Source of the DNA: Paraglaciecola sp. 20A4
GTDB lineage: Bacteria; Pseudomonadota; Gammaproteobacteria; Enterobacterales; Alteromonadaceae
Length of the DNA stretch: 64,000 nucleotides
Direction of reading: 5' to 3'
Assembly: GCF_011378905.1 (NCBI RefSeq)
Contig: NZ_WTPY01000002.1
Location: forward strand, 369,710 to 433,709
Of the stretch, positions 37,309-47,431 are shown in pieces (within the stretch, counting starts at the first letter, position 1; every line of letters starts with the position of its first letter). The notes under the pieces are model-generated. The model worked only from the letters and a program-made list of their open reading frames with translations, ran no database searches and was not told where the DNA came from. A program made the position numbers and the translations under genes.

Positions 37309-39141
37309 ATGTCATCAAATACACAAAAAAATTTAGGTTCTACTACCGCTCTTAGCGATACTCAGTGGGCTCAACTTAATCAGTTGACACCTTCACTCAC
37401 GCCAGCTCAATTAGGTTGGTTAAGTGGATACTTAGCAGGGTTAGCACAAACGCAGTCCCCTGAAAATTTACCTATGGTAAATCCATCAGCAAGCGAGGCT
37501 GCGAGTCCGGAAAAATTCATTACTATTCTTTATGGCTCGCAAACGGGGAATGCGAAAGCGTTGGCTCAAGGCTATAAAGCAAAGCTAGATGCCGCAGATA
37601 TTCCAGCCAAATTGGTCAATATGGCTGACTATAAGGTCAAGCAACTTAAAAATGAAACGCATATTGTTGCTATCGTTAGTACTCATGGCGAAGGTGACGC
37701 ACCAGATGATGCCGTTGAATTACATGATTTTCTATCTAGTAAAAAAGCGCCTAAGTTAGCGAATCTAAGCTTTTCAGTTTTAGGATTGGGCGACAGCAGT
37801 TATGAGTTCTTCTGCCAAACAGCAAAAGATTTCGATAAAAAACTAGCTGAGCTAGGGGCTACACGTCTCGTGGATCGTGTCGATTGTGATGTTGACTATG
37901 ATGAAGCATCAGATACTTGGGCACAGCAAGTACTAGATAAGGTTCAAGACGAACTGAAAGCAAAAAGTCATTCACATGTCGTGGCTATGCCGCACGTGGG
38001 TAAGCCAACCTTGTCTGTTGCAACGACTCAATACTCTAAGAAAAATCCGTACACTGCGAGTTTGCTCGAAAGTCAAAAAATTACCGGTCGCGATTCAGTT
38101 AAAGATATCAGGCACGTTGAAATATCGCTTGAAGACTCAGGAATTCAATACCGTCCAGGTGATGCGCTAGGCGTTTGGTTTAAGAACGATCCTAACATGG
38201 TAGATGAGTTACTGACCTTACTTGCGATTGACGCTACTACTCAAGTAACGATATCTGGTGATACCTTATCTGTTCGTGATGCGCTAATTGAAAAGCGTGA
38301 ATTAACACAGAGTTACCCTTCATTTGCTACAGCCTATGGACAGCTTGCAAACAACCCTGAACTTAATGCATTAATTGAAGATAAAGCCGGATTGCGCGCT
38401 TTCTTAGGTGAGCGTCAAATTATCGATATTGTGCGCCAGTATCCGGTAAAAACAAATGCACAATCCTTAGTTGATATGTTGCGTGGCATGACGCCTCGCC
38501 TCTACTCGATTGCGTCTAGTCAAGATGAAGTGGAAGAGGAAGTTCACTTGACAGTGGCGCTGGTGGAATATGATGCCCATGGGCAAGCTCATCAAGGCGG
38601 CGCTTCTAGCTACCTAACTAAGCGCTTGGAAGAAGGTGGAGAAATACAGGTTTTCGTAGAGAAAAACGATAACTTCCGTTTACCTGAAAGCAGCGATACT
38701 CCAGTGATAATGGTGGGTCCTGGTACTGGAATAGCGCCATTTAGAGCGTTTATGCAACAGCGTGAAGTTCAAGAGGCGGCTGGGAAAAATTGGTTGTTCT
38801 TTGGCAACCCGAACTTTACTCAGGATTTCCTTTATCAAACTGAGTGGCAACGCTTTGTCAAAGATGGGGTGCTTAACAAGGTCAGTTTGGCTTTTTCTCG
38901 AGACCAAGAAGATAAAATTTATGTTCAACATCGTTTACTTGAGCAAGGCGCCGAAGTATTTGAATGGTTAGAGCAAGGTGCATATTTCTATGTGTGTGGT
39001 GATGCAAATCATATGGCTAAAGATGTACATGCCGCACTTGTTGAAATTGTACAGAAGCATGGTGCAAAGAGCGCCCAAGCAGCAGAAGAATATTTAACTG
39101 CATTACGCCGAGCAAAACGTTATCAGAAGGACGTTTATTAA
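37309..39141 (+). CDS. cysJ: Sulfite reductase flavoprotein alpha subunit CysJ
   Basis: CysJ is the NADPH-dependent FAD/FMN subunit that passes electrons to CysI for sulfite reduction. The 610-residue protein has a flavodoxin domain (about 72-205; [13 protein letters not shown]), an FAD-binding domain with RLYSIASS and an NADP-binding domain with [16 protein letters not shown] and [13 protein letters not shown]. It ends in DVY, as in CysJ. A near-perfect hairpin covers its ribosome site. Its stop overlaps the cysI start by one base. Confidence 0.95.
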   Translation: MSSNTQKNLGSTTALSDTQWAQLNQLTPSLTPAQLGWLSGYLAGLAQTQSPENLPMVNPSASEAASPEKFITILYGSQTGNAKALAQGYKAKLDAADIPAKLVNMADYKVKQLKNETHIVAIVSTHGEGDAPDDAVELHDFLSSKKAPKLANLSFSVLGLGDSSYEFFCQTAKDFDKKLAELGATRLVDRVDCDVDYDEASDTWAQQVLDKVQDELKAKSHSHVVAMPHVGKPTLSVATTQYSKKNPYTASLLESQKITGRDSVKDIRHVEISLEDSGIQYRPGDALGVWFKNDPNMVDELLTLLAIDATTQVTISGDTLSVRDALIEKRELTQSYPSFATAYGQLANNPELNALIEDKAGLRAFLGERQIIDIVRQYPVKTNAQSLVDMLRGMTPRLYSIASSQDEVEEEVHLTVALVEYDAHGQAHQGGASSYLTKRLEEGGEIQVFVEKNDNFRLPESSDTPVIMVGPGTGIAPFRAFMQQREVQEAAGKNWLFFGNPNFTQDFLYQTEWQRFVKDGVLNKVSLAFSRDQEDKIYVQHRLLEQGAEVFEWLEQGAYFYVCGDANHMAKDVHAALVEIVQKHGAKSAQAAEEYLTALRRAKRYQKDVY

Positions 39142-40853
39142 TGACGACAGATAATAATAATTTCGTTGTACAGGGCAAACAGGCCGACAACGAGCGCCTG
39201 AAAGGCGAAAGTAATTTTTTACGTGGCACAATTGCACAAGACCTTAAAGATGATCTTACCGGCTCTTTTGTTGGAGATAATTTCCAGTTGATTCGTTTTC
39301 ATGGCATGTATCAGCAAGATGATCGTGATATTCGAGCTGAGCGGGCTAAGCAAAAACTTGAGCCGCTGCAAAACGTTATGTTACGTGCACGTTTGCCCGG
39401 TGGAATAATTAAACCGCACCAATGGTTATCAATTGATAAATTTGCTGATGAAAAAACCTTGTATGGCAGCATTCGGTTAACGACTCGCCAGACATTTCAG
39501 TTTCATGGTGTGTTAAAACCCAATATTAAGTTGATGCATCAGACTCTAAATCAAGTCGGTATTGACTCTATTGCTACTGCTGGCGATGTTAACCGGAATG
39601 TACTTTGTACGTCTAATCCAATTGAGTCAGTCGTTCATCAGCAAGCGTATGAATGGGCGGTAAAAATAAGTGAGCATTTACTGCCGAAAACACGAGCGTA
39701 CGCTGAAATTTGGTTAGATGGTGAGAAAAAAGAAACCACTGATCATGAACCTATTTTAGGTTCACATTACTTACCACGTAAATTCAAAACGACGGTTGTT
39801 ATACCACCGCTCAATGATATTGACGTGCACGCTAATGACCTCAATTTTGTGGCGATAGCGAAAGAAGGAAAGTTAATAGGTTTCAATGTCTTAGTTGGTG
39901 GCGGTCTGGCTATGACTCACGGTGACGAGGCCACATTCCCGCGTAAAGCGGATGATTTTGGCTTTATTGGTGTTGAGGAAACATTAGCCATTGCTGAAGC
40001 GGTAGTTACTACGCAACGTGATTGGGGGAACCGTGTCAATCGTAAGAATGCCAAAACTAAATACACCCTTGAACGCGTCGGTGTCGAAACGTTTAAAGCT
40101 GAAGTAGAAAAGCGGTCGGGTGTCATTTTTGCTGAAAGTCAGCCATATGAGTTTACTGAACGCGGCGACCGTATCGGTTGGGTCGAGGGTATCGACGGTA
40201 AGCACCATTTGACGTTATTTATCGAAAATGGTCGTATTTTGGATTATCCCGGTAAGCCTTTAAAAACCGGTTGTGCAGAGATTGCAAAAATTCACGATGG
40301 GGATTTCCGTTTGACGGCCAATCAAAACCTAATCGTGGCAGGTGTCAGTGAAGCGAACAAAGCGAAAATTGAAGAAATCGCCAGAGCTCACGGTTTGATA
40401 ATTGATGATTTATCCGCACAGCGTCGAGACTCAATGGCGTGTGTAGCGCTACCTACTTGCCCACTGGCTATGGCTGAAGCTGAACGTTATTTGCCTGAAG
40501 CCGTGACGCAATTGGAAGGGATTTTAAGCAAGCACGATATAGCACAAAAAAGCATTATTTATCGTGTAACAGGTTGCCCGAATGGATGTGGTCGCTCGAT
40601 GCTGGCTGAAATCGGCTTGGTGGGTAAAGGCCCAGGCAAATATAACTTACATTTAGGCGGTAACCGTCAAGGTACGCGGATCCCTAAAATGTATAAAGAG
40701 AACATCGGTGAACAACAGATCATGGATGAACTTGACGTTTTGATTGGCCAATGGGCTAAACAAGGACAAAGCGACGAGTCATTCGGGGATTTTGTTATTC
40801 GAACCGGCGTTATCGCAGAAGTGGTTAATTCCGCTGAGGATTTTTATGCGTAA
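39141..40853 (+). CDS. cysI: Sulfite reductase hemoprotein beta subunit CysI
   Basis: CysI reduces sulfite to sulfide at a siroheme-[4Fe-4S] centre. The 570-residue length equals E. coli CysI. The four cluster cysteines are in [13 protein letters not shown] (C-x5-C) and [10 protein letters not shown] (C-x3-C), and [11 protein letters not shown] is a siroheme-site arginine block. It overlaps cysJ and cysH in a translationally coupled cysJIH operon. Confidence 0.96.
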   Translation: MTTDNNNFVVQGKQADNERLKGESNFLRGTIAQDLKDDLTGSFVGDNFQLIRFHGMYQQDDRDIRAERAKQKLEPLQNVMLRARLPGGIIKPHQWLSIDKFADEKTLYGSIRLTTRQTFQFHGVLKPNIKLMHQTLNQVGIDSIATAGDVNRNVLCTSNPIESVVHQQAYEWAVKISEHLLPKTRAYAEIWLDGEKKETTDHEPILGSHYLPRKFKTTVVIPPLNDIDVHANDLNFVAIAKEGKLIGFNVLVGGGLAMTHGDEATFPRKADDFGFIGVEETLAIAEAVVTTQRDWGNRVNRKNAKTKYTLERVGVETFKAEVEKRSGVIFAESQPYEFTERGDRIGWVEGIDGKHHLTLFIENGRILDYPGKPLKTGCAEIAKIHDGDFRLTANQNLIVAGVSEANKAKIEEIARAHGLIIDDLSAQRRDSMACVALPTCPLAMAEAERYLPEAVTQLEGILSKHDIAQKSIIYRVTGCPNGCGRSMLAEIGLVGKGPGKYNLHLGGNRQGTRIPKMYKENIGEQQIMDELDVLIGQWAKQGQSDESFGDFVIRTGVIAEVVNSAEDFYA

Positions 40854-41616
40854 CCTAGCGTTGCAGTCGTCGCAAAATGCTGAGCCAAACGACGGAACAC
40901 CTAAAATTTTAACGCAGGTTTCATTAGAAGAATTGAACCAACAGTTGGAAGCAAAAAGTGCGGTTGAGCGAGTGACATGGGCGCTAGATAACTTGGAGCC
41001 AACGTTTATGCTGTCTTCAAGCTTCGGTGCCCAAGCTGCCGTTATGTTACATATGTTGACTCAACAGTTTCCCGATATACCGGTCGTATTGACCGATACA
41101 GGGTATTTATTTCCTGAGACGTATCAGTTTATTGATGAGTTAACGGAGCGCCTTAATTTAAACTTACAAGTTTATCGAGCGCCTATGTCCGGTGCATGGC
41201 AGGAAGCTCGTTTTGGTAAGTTATGGGAAAATGGATCCGATGGTATAGAACAATATAACAAGATGAATAAAGTTCAACCTATGCAGCAAGCTCTTGGTGA
41301 GTTAGAAGTGAAAACTTGGTTTGCTGGCTTGCGTCGTAGCCAATCAGAAATGCGTGAGTCGTTGTCAATTTTGCAGAAACTTATCCGCCAAGTAAAAGTT
41401 TATCCAATCTTAGATTGGAGCAATAAAGATGTTCATTATTATCTGAAAGACAATAACTTACCTTACCACCCATTGTGGGAGCAGGGATACGTGTCGATCG
41501 GTGATTGGCATACTACGCGCTCGCTGCAAGAAGGCATGGACGAAAAAGATACCCGTTTCTTTGGCTTAAAGCGAGAGTGTGGCCTGCATGAGTTTGGTGA
41601 TGGTGACGGCATTTAG
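40846..41616 (+). CDS. cysH: PAPS reductase CysH
   Basis: CysH reduces 3'-phosphoadenylyl sulfate to sulfite. The 256-residue protein has the PP-loop-like [15 protein letters not shown] and the catalytic ECGLHEF at the C-terminus. It lacks the paired cysteines of APS-reducing enzymes, so it is the PAPS type. The start is the ATG at 40846, inside the end of cysI (8-bp overlap); the frame to 40744 is a shadow of cysI. It meets the facing TIGR03899 gene with a 4-bp overlap. Confidence 0.94.
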   Translation: MRNLALQSSQNAEPNDGTPKILTQVSLEELNQQLEAKSAVERVTWALDNLEPTFMLSSSFGAQAAVMLHMLTQQFPDIPVVLTDTGYLFPETYQFIDELTERLNLNLQVYRAPMSGAWQEARFGKLWENGSDGIEQYNKMNKVQPMQQALGELEVKTWFAGLRRSQSEMRESLSILQKLIRQVKVYPILDWSNKDVHYYLKDNNLPYHPLWEQGYVSIGDWHTTRSLQEGMDEKDTRFFGLKRECGLHEFGDGDGI

Positions 41617-42512
41617 TCGATTGTAAAAGCACTGGATAATGTTAGCTTGAGTGCCTCTAAGTATTTTTCTTGCTTATTGGCGCCCACTAACGTGAATAGC
41701 TCTGCTCCAGTTGTGGTAAATTTATAATATTTTAACGTTGTACCATTTTTATTAGCCGTTAAATTAAAGGTTTGACCGTTACTTCTCCATTCAAATTTGG
41801 TATCCATTGGCCATTCTCCTGACTCAATCTCGGTTTGATGTATCAAACCTAAATCCATTAAAGAAAGTAAATCTGGATAACTTAAACCAAACACTGCTAA
41901 GTTAAGTTGTTGTTCTTTTCGCAAGCTAAATAAAGCAAACATAGATGGTTTCTGATAAAAGCCACTAAGCAACTTAGGAGTGGTATCGTCTCTTCGCCTG
42001 CTCGATAGTGATACGGCTCGGCGAAAGGTTTGCGCATCTTTTTGGGTGAGTTGCTTTAGTGTAAGCAAAGTGCGCAATGAAAAGCTTCCTGGACGACTCG
42101 TTTCAACAGCAAATATCTTTCCCCACAACTCCTGCATAGACGAAGAATGTATCTCTTCAGCCATACAAACAAAGTTGTAGAACCAATCAGGATCGATTCG
42201 TTCATTTTTATCCTGCTCGATACAAAATGCCAGCGCCTTTTCAAATACCCTCTCAATATTATTTAACTTACGCTGTGCCGCTATTTTTTCACGCTTCTGC
42301 ACACGGCTTTCAATGCTATTGGTACGTAAGCCCTGATATGGCAAAGAGACGCCTACCTGAGCAAACCACTGGGTTATACGTGCGGCAGTGCCTTGTACCG
42401 GCTCTTGAGTGCCTTTTGAGGCTTCTGTTGGGGCTGGGGTAGACTTGGGTGATTTAACGGGTTTTGCTTCGGTCGTTAGAGTGTGAGGCTTGTTTTGGTT
42501 TTCAATTTTCAT
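41613..42512 (-). CDS. TIGR03899 family protein
   Basis: A 299-residue protein of the uncharacterised TIGR03899 family of Vibrio/Alteromonas-type bacteria. A Lys/Thr/Pro-rich N-terminus (residues 1-45) precedes a conserved segment beginning [24 protein letters not shown] and [21 protein letters not shown]. There is no signal peptide, so it is cytoplasmic. Function is unknown. It converges with cysH and diverges from the EAL gene. Confidence 0.82.
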   Translation of the reverse strand: MKIENQNKPHTLTTEAKPVKSPKSTPAPTEASKGTQEPVQGTAARITQWFAQVGVSLPYQGLRTNSIESRVQKREKIAAQRKLNNIERVFEKALAFCIEQDKNERIDPDWFYNFVCMAEEIHSSSMQELWGKIFAVETSRPGSFSLRTLLTLKQLTQKDAQTFRRAVSLSSRRRDDTTPKLLSGFYQKPSMFALFSLRKEQQLNLAVFGLSYPDLLSLMDLGLIHQTEIESGEWPMDTKFEWRSNGQTFNLTANKNGTTLKYYKFTTTGAELFTLVGANKQEKYLEALKLTLSSAFTID

Positions 42513-42677
42513 TCACATATCTTATTTAGTAAATTTTATTTACCATAGTATGCTTATCCCTAGTAGCATTGCATCAGGTAATAGATTGGCAAAATCATTT
42601 TGATTTATTCAGGAATTAGCTAAGCTTAAGAAATACTGCTGCACTAAGCAGATAAACTCAAGAGAATCGTAAATTAA

Positions 42678-44915
42678 ATGTGTCCGATGGAATATGAAAA
42701 TGATGAGCTAATTTTTCTCTCTGAAGAAAATACAGCAGACAATACTGAATATGCGGGAAGTTGGAATATTTTAGTCGTCGATGATGACGAAGAAATTCAT
42801 TCGGTCACTCGCCTAGCTTTGTCTGATCTCGTTCTAAATAACCGGAATTTAACTTTTTACCATGCCTATTCTAAAGCTGAAGCGTTGGAAGTCATTCAAA
42901 CGTTGGGTTCTGACTTAGCGATAATTCTACTTGATGTAGTGATGGACACTGATGACGCAGGTTTGCAAGTCGCGCGTATTATGCGTAATGAAATGAACCT
43001 GACTGAGCCACGCATAATTCTGCGCACCGGGCAGCCGGGTTACGCACCTGAAGAGAGTGTCATTAAGGAATATGACATCAATGATTATAAAACTAAAACA
43101 GAGCTCACGCGTAGCAAATTAGTCACTACTATCATTGCTTCACTGCGCTCGTATCAGCAAATTTTGACCATCAATCAAAGCAGAATAGGTCTTGAGAAAA
43201 TTATTCATGCTTCAGCTAATCTATTGGAAGAACACTCCATAAATCGCTTCTGCGAAGGTGTAGTAACCCAAATAAGCTCGCTGATAGGGCTTGATTCCTC
43301 AGGGGTAGTATGTGCTCGTGCGGGGTCGGTATTAAATAAAGATGATGATGCGGTATATGTGCTTGGGGCGGCGGGAGAGTTTGCTAGTTACATCAATAAA
43401 AAAATTGAACATTTACATGATGTAAAAATTGTACAAGTGGTAAATGAATGCTTGCAACAAAAACAGCATATTTATGAAAAGAACTATACAGTTTTATACC
43501 TCAAGAGTTCTGATTACGACGCTGCCGTTTATTTAAAAATTGGTCAACAAATTTCAGATGCTTATAAGCAACTTATTGAGGTTTTTTTATCAAGTATTTC
43601 AGTCGGGTATGAAAACGTTAATTTATTTCACCAGTTGCATTCTGCGGCCTTTAAAGACTGGCTGACTAAATTGCCGAATAGAGTAGAGTTTATCAATCAG
43701 TTAGATAAAATCAGTACTGATAAAAAGCATGCGAATGATGTTGTGGCACTGATTGATATTAATCACTTTGCGGATATTAACGATGGCTTAGGGCAGGATA
43801 CTGGCAATGATACTTTACTTGCATTAGCACAGCGTATTGAACGCTCGTTTCCTAATGCAGCTGCCTTAGGGCGTATAGGTTCAGATGTATTTGCGGTCGT
43901 TGGAACAGAGCGCGAGATAAATTCTGCAACGCTTCAAGCGCTTTTTAGTCATGCATTCGAAGCTGGCGACCAAATGTTGCCCTTAAGTGCAGCATTTGGT
44001 TTTTATCGTTTTAACGGTAAGGTTAATACCGGTATTAATATACTTAAACATGCCAATATAGCGTTAAACCGTGCCAAAAAGAGCTTGAAAACTAACTTCG
44101 AATATTATGCCCCCGAAATGGAAGAGCAGACAACCTGGCGATTGGAGATGATCCGTCAGCTTCGCAGCGATTTTAATCAACGGAAATTACAGCTGTGGTA
44201 TCAACCTCAAATTGACCTCGTTACCCAAAACATAATAGGCATGGAGGCTCTTTTACGTTGGCCGTCGTCAGATGGAGGGTATGTTTCACCAGTTGTATTC
44301 GTGCCTCTAGCTGAATATTCTGGCCTAATCATAGAAATCGGAGCTTGGGTAATGCAAGAAGCGTGCGAAAAATTGCGCTTGTTAACTGATGAAGGTTTTA
44401 ATAATTTGCGTATGGCGGTCAATATTTCAATGCCGCAATTTCGTGATTCAGAGTTTATAGAATTGGTTAAAAGTGCCATTAACGATAATAATTTGACTCC
44501 GGAAAGTATAGAGCTCGAAATTACCGAAAGCATCGTAATGGATGAACCCCATATTGTGGTAGAGGCGTTACAAGAACTGAAGGAGTTTGGTGTTAAAGTT
44601 GCGTTAGACGATTTTGGAACGGGCTTTTCATCTATGAGTTATTTACAGCAATTGCCGCTCGATCGACTGAAAGTTGACCGAGCATTCGTCAACGAAATAA
44701 GTCCTAATAAATCTGCTTTTATCGCTGAAACTATCGTAACGTTGGGAGCAAAATTAGGCTTACGCACGATTGCGGAAGGAATAGAGAAACCCGAACAAGC
44801 TAATTATTTACTTAAATTAGGCTGCGATGAAGCTCAAGGCTTTATGTATGCCAAGCCTATGCCTTTTGAAGATTTGTTGGTATTTATGAGCAACAATCTA
44901 AAGAGTAGTAACTAA
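42678..44915 (+). CDS. Response regulator-DUF3369-GGDEF-EAL protein
   Basis: A 745-residue signalling protein. Order: receiver domain (30-155; ILVVDDDEE, phospho-acceptor Asp86 in LLDVVMD, Lys138 region), DUF3369 (about 170-310), GGDEF-like domain (325-475) and EAL domain (490-740). The GGDEF site is degenerate (GSDVF at 401-405), so it is unlikely to make cyclic di-GMP. The EAL site keeps EALLRW (523-528), EITES (614-618) and DDFGTG (644-649), so phosphodiesterase activity is likely. No histidine kinase gene is adjacent. The upstream GCAGATAA resembles a weak sigma-28 site but lacks a proper -35. Confidence 0.9.
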   Translation: MCPMEYENDELIFLSEENTADNTEYAGSWNILVVDDDEEIHSVTRLALSDLVLNNRNLTFYHAYSKAEALEVIQTLGSDLAIILLDVVMDTDDAGLQVARIMRNEMNLTEPRIILRTGQPGYAPEESVIKEYDINDYKTKTELTRSKLVTTIIASLRSYQQILTINQSRIGLEKIIHASANLLEEHSINRFCEGVVTQISSLIGLDSSGVVCARAGSVLNKDDDAVYVLGAAGEFASYINKKIEHLHDVKIVQVVNECLQQKQHIYEKNYTVLYLKSSDYDAAVYLKIGQQISDAYKQLIEVFLSSISVGYENVNLFHQLHSAAFKDWLTKLPNRVEFINQLDKISTDKKHANDVVALIDINHFADINDGLGQDTGNDTLLALAQRIERSFPNAAALGRIGSDVFAVVGTEREINSATLQALFSHAFEAGDQMLPLSAAFGFYRFNGKVNTGINILKHANIALNRAKKSLKTNFEYYAPEMEEQTTWRLEMIRQLRSDFNQRKLQLWYQPQIDLVTQNIIGMEALLRWPSSDGGYVSPVVFVPLAEYSGLIIEIGAWVMQEACEKLRLLTDEGFNNLRMAVNISMPQFRDSEFIELVKSAINDNNLTPESIELEITESIVMDEPHIVVEALQELKEFGVKVALDDFGTGFSSMSYLQQLPLDRLKVDRAFVNEISPNKSAFIAETIVTLGAKLGLRTIAEGIEKPEQANYLLKLGCDEAQGFMYAKPMPFEDLLVFMSNNLKSSN

Positions 44916-44922
44916 ACTGACG

Positions 44923-45489
44923 CTAAAGCGTAACCAGCGTCGTGACGGCGCTTTGTATTTTTGGTACTACCTTTTCTTCAAACCAAGGATTTTTCTTTAA
45001 CCAAATGTTGTTTCTTGGCGAAGGGTGGGGCAAAACAAAATAGGTGGGTTGATAGTCTCGCCAATTTTCAACGCGCTTTGTCAAACTGCGTTTATCCTTG
45101 AGGTAATAAGTCTGAGCATACTGACCTATCAAGAAAATATACTTAATTGACATCTTTCCTATTAGCCTGTTATGCCATAGCGGCGCGCACTCTTTACGAG
45201 GGGGCATATCACCACTTTTCGCTCTCCCAGGATAGCAGAATCCCATAGGCAAAATAGCGATGTTATCTGCATTATAGAATTGTTCATCACATAAACCTAG
45301 CCATGCACGTAATCGTTCACCCGATGGATCGTTCCAAGGTTTTTCCGTTTGATGCGCTTTTATACCAGGAGCTTGACCAACAATTAGTATTTTAGAATGC
45401 TCATTACCTTGAATAATGGGTCTTGGGTTAAGAGGTAAATGAGCCGCACAAACGCGACAATTTCTAGCTTGTTGAAAGTGGTTATCCAA
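44923..45489 (-). CDS. Uracil-DNA glycosylase-family protein
   Basis: A 188-residue protein of the uracil-DNA glycosylase superfamily (UdgX/Mug-like COG1573-type). VGQAPGIKAHQTEKPWNDPSG carries the conserved motif 1 glycine-rich loop with the following NDPSG, and LPHPSPRNN at the C-terminal end is motif 2 (HPSPRN). The paired N-terminal cysteines (CRVC) are seen, but iron-sulfur ligands of family 4 are incomplete. Repair activity is inferred. It converges with the EAL gene. Confidence 0.82.
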   Translation of the reverse strand: MDNHFQQARNCRVCAAHLPLNPRPIIQGNEHSKILIVGQAPGIKAHQTEKPWNDPSGERLRAWLGLCDEQFYNADNIAILPMGFCYPGRAKSGDMPPRKECAPLWHNRLIGKMSIKYIFLIGQYAQTYYLKDKRSLTKRVENWRDYQPTYFVLPHPSPRNNIWLKKNPWFEEKVVPKIQSAVTTLVTL

Positions 45490-45513
45490 AAAAAACTACC
45501 AAAAATGACCATT

Positions 45514-45531
45514 TTGTCATAATATCGTCAT
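45514..45531 (+). promoter_or_regulatory. Candidate Pho box upstream of a small secreted protein gene
   Basis: TTGTCATAATATCGTCAT has two TGTCAT/CGTCAT half-sites separated by 4 bp, matching the PhoB box CTGTCAT-N4-CTGTCAT at most positions. TAGCAT about 11 nt after it could serve as a -10. The site is 87 bp before the start codon. It is a candidate from pattern only. Confidence 0.4.
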
Positions 45532-45617
45532 AATCCTGTGGTTTAGCATCTTAATTTCTTTCCAGATAGGATTGTGATGCCTAACGCTCTGTTAAGCGAA
45601 TTATCAAGGAAATCATT

Positions 45618-45944
45618 ATGTTAAAAATAAAATCATCTCTTATTGTGGTAATTTTAGGCGCGTTGGCCTCTACGTCTGCTTTCGCCAACACACAAAAAAA
45701 TAGACTATTTGATTGTATGGAATCAAGTACATTCGCCATTGATGGCTCATGCATGGCAAATAAAATACAACAAAACGTACAATTTCGTGAAATGCAGTTA
45801 AATATCGCTAAGAAATCACAAGTTCAAGACAACAATGTTGTTGCTACTATGCAATTTTTTGAAAAAGATATGCATATAAATATTATGGCTCATAAAGATG
45901 CGTTAGATGTTTCTGAATTGCTTGTTCAAAACATAGCTGAATAA
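45618..45944 (+). CDS. Small secreted protein of unknown function
   Basis: A 108-residue exported protein with a signal peptide (MLKIKSSLIVVILGALASTSAFA, cleavage near residue 23). The mature part has two cysteines (FDCMESS and GSCMANK), which may form a disulfide, and no recognised domain. The ribosome-binding site AAGGAAA is good. A possible Pho box lies upstream and a 10-bp inverted repeat follows the gene. I do not recognise a family. Confidence 0.68.
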   Translation: MLKIKSSLIVVILGALASTSAFANTQKNRLFDCMESSTFAIDGSCMANKIQQNVQFREMQLNIAKKSQVQDNNVVATMQFFEKDMHINIMAHKDALDVSELLVQNIAE

Positions 45945-45960
45945 CATAGCAAGGTAATAA

Positions 45961-45996
45961 TCGTTCAATATATTACAGTAGGCATGTATTGAACGA
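45961..45996. repeat. 10-bp inverted repeat after the small secreted protein gene
   Basis: TCGTTCAATA and TATTGAACGA are perfect arms separated by 16 nt, located 17 bp after the stop codon. No T-tract follows, so it is a weak terminator, an mRNA-stabilising hairpin or a protein site. Confidence 0.5.
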
Positions 45997-46117
45997 ACCA
46001 ACAAATATTGAGGCTCTAATTAATTTTGTGTAACTGCTTGTCTAAAACCCCTCTCTTTTATGATATTTCGTTCTCTTAATATGCACACTACATTTCTGAC
46101 AATGTTACTTTAGAAAT

Positions 46118-46143
46118 AAAAAAACTCCCGAAGGAGCTTTTTT
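46118..46143 (-). terminator. Terminator after the desaturase gene
   Basis: On the minus strand, AGCTCC-TTCG-GGAGTT is a 6-bp stem (one G-U pair) with a stable UUCG-type tetraloop, followed by T7; it overlaps the desaturase stop. The plus strand also gives an A/T-flanked hairpin for the facing gene. Confidence 0.82.
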
Positions 46144-47269
46144 ATGCCAGTTGATATTTCACTTGATACAACTGCAGCCATTTTTGTTTGTGCAGTTCTA
46201 AGTTATATTTCAACTCGCGGTATTTAAAATCTAATTCTAACTTTTCATAATTCCGTTTTATTTTGTACTTACGGATCTCCATCAAACGCTTTTTAGTCGC
46301 ATACATTTCGGCCATCTTCTGCAAGATTAAGTCGTATTCTTGCTGCAAACTATGCAATATCTCATCAGCATTGGGCAATACTGATAAGCGCTTCTGAGCA
46401 CGCTGTAGTTGCATGGCTATTTTTGCTTTCTCAATACGTTCTTCAGGACAGCGACGTAAATTCTTAGTCCAACCAATAAAAGACAAGCCACGGATAAGCC
46501 ACTTAGTTGGATCAAACTGCCACCACTTGATACCGTTTCGATAGTCATATTCAAAAATATGATGGTAGTTATGGTAGCCCTCTCCAAAAGTGAAAAACGC
46601 TAATATATCGTTATCGCGTGCAGTATTTTTATCTGTATAGGGTTGACGCCCCCAAATATGTGCAAGTGAGTTAATGAAGAATGTGACGTGATGTACCACA
46701 ACCAGACGGAAGAATCCTGCAAGTAGCAACATCCCTAAAACATCGCCATTGAGTAGACCGAGCAACATTGGAATACCAAAATTAGAGATTAACATAATAG
46801 GTAAATAGTATTTATGTTGCCAAACGACCACTTTGTCCTTTTGTAAATCTTTACAGTTACTGTAATCCGAATAACGATGAATTTGATATTCACGTAACAT
46901 CCAGCCCATATGAGAATACCAAAACCCGCGTTTTGCTGAGTAAGGGTCTCTATCGTTGTCATCAACATGACGGTGATGGATCCGATGATCTGATACCCAA
47001 TGTAGAATGCTATTTTGCAGTGCCATCGCGCCGCCTATAGCAAGCACGACTCTAACGAAGGCATTTGCCTCGTAGGCTTTATGAGCCCAAAGCCGATGGT
47101 AACCTGCAGTAATCGACATACCAGAAAAATAAATAAGAATAATACAGGCAATGATCTCTGCACTATCGAACCCTTGTGTTAGGGCCACATAAGGCACGAG
47201 AATCAGGGCGACTAAGCCTGTAATCACAAAGACTAATAAATTGGTAATAATTAAACGGGGTTTTTTCAT
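46142..47269 (-). CDS. Membrane fatty acid (acyl-CoA delta-9) desaturase
   Basis: A 375-residue di-iron membrane desaturase that puts a double bond in acyl chains. The three His boxes are HRLWAH, HRIHHRH and HNYHH (in GEGYHNYHHIFEYDYRNG). The C-terminal 110 residues form a Lys/Leu-rich coiled-coil tail. I chose the ATG at 47269: it fits homology and leaves the FabR operator in the upstream DNA, whereas a frame to 47338 would cover that operator. No strong Shine-Dalgarno is visible. It diverges from fabR, a known regulator of unsaturated fatty acid genes. Confidence 0.88.
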   Translation of the reverse strand: MKKPRLIITNLLVFVITGLVALILVPYVALTQGFDSAEIIACIILIYFSGMSITAGYHRLWAHKAYEANAFVRVVLAIGGAMALQNSILHWVSDHRIHHRHVDDNDRDPYSAKRGFWYSHMGWMLREYQIHRYSDYSNCKDLQKDKVVVWQHKYYLPIMLISNFGIPMLLGLLNGDVLGMLLLAGFFRLVVVHHVTFFINSLAHIWGRQPYTDKNTARDNDILAFFTFGEGYHNYHHIFEYDYRNGIKWWQFDPTKWLIRGLSFIGWTKNLRRCPEERIEKAKIAMQLQRAQKRLSVLPNADEILHSLQQEYDLILQKMAEMYATKKRLMEIRKYKIKRNYEKLELDFKYRELKYNLELHKQKWLQLYQVKYQLA

Positions 47270-47291
47270 TTCAAATAAGGGGACTTTATTG

Positions 47292-47309
47292 AGCTTACAC
47301 TTGTACGCT
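47292..47309. promoter_or_regulatory. FabR operator between desaturase and fabR
   Basis: AGCTTACACTTGTACGCT is an 18-bp near-perfect palindrome matching the FabR half-sites AGCGTACA/TGTACGCT, with one mismatched pair. It lies 23 bp upstream of the desaturase start and 123 bp upstream of fabR, so it can control the desaturase and perhaps fabR. Confidence 0.8.
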
Positions 47310-47431
47310 AATCTATCGAGCAAACGTACATATAGCAAGCTATTTCTCCTGCTTAACGGTATTTGTTGGTGTAGGTTTACACTAAATGCAGATAATATAT
47401 GGGAATTCTATATTTCATTTTGGAGCACCCT

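Noticed and set aside
42629..42655. Sigma-28-like site before the EAL gene
   Set aside because: GCAGATAA has one mismatch but no TAAA at the right spacing; the match is too weak.
47270..47338. Extended start of the desaturase
   Set aside because: The FabR operator lies in this segment, and homology begins at the ATG at 47269.
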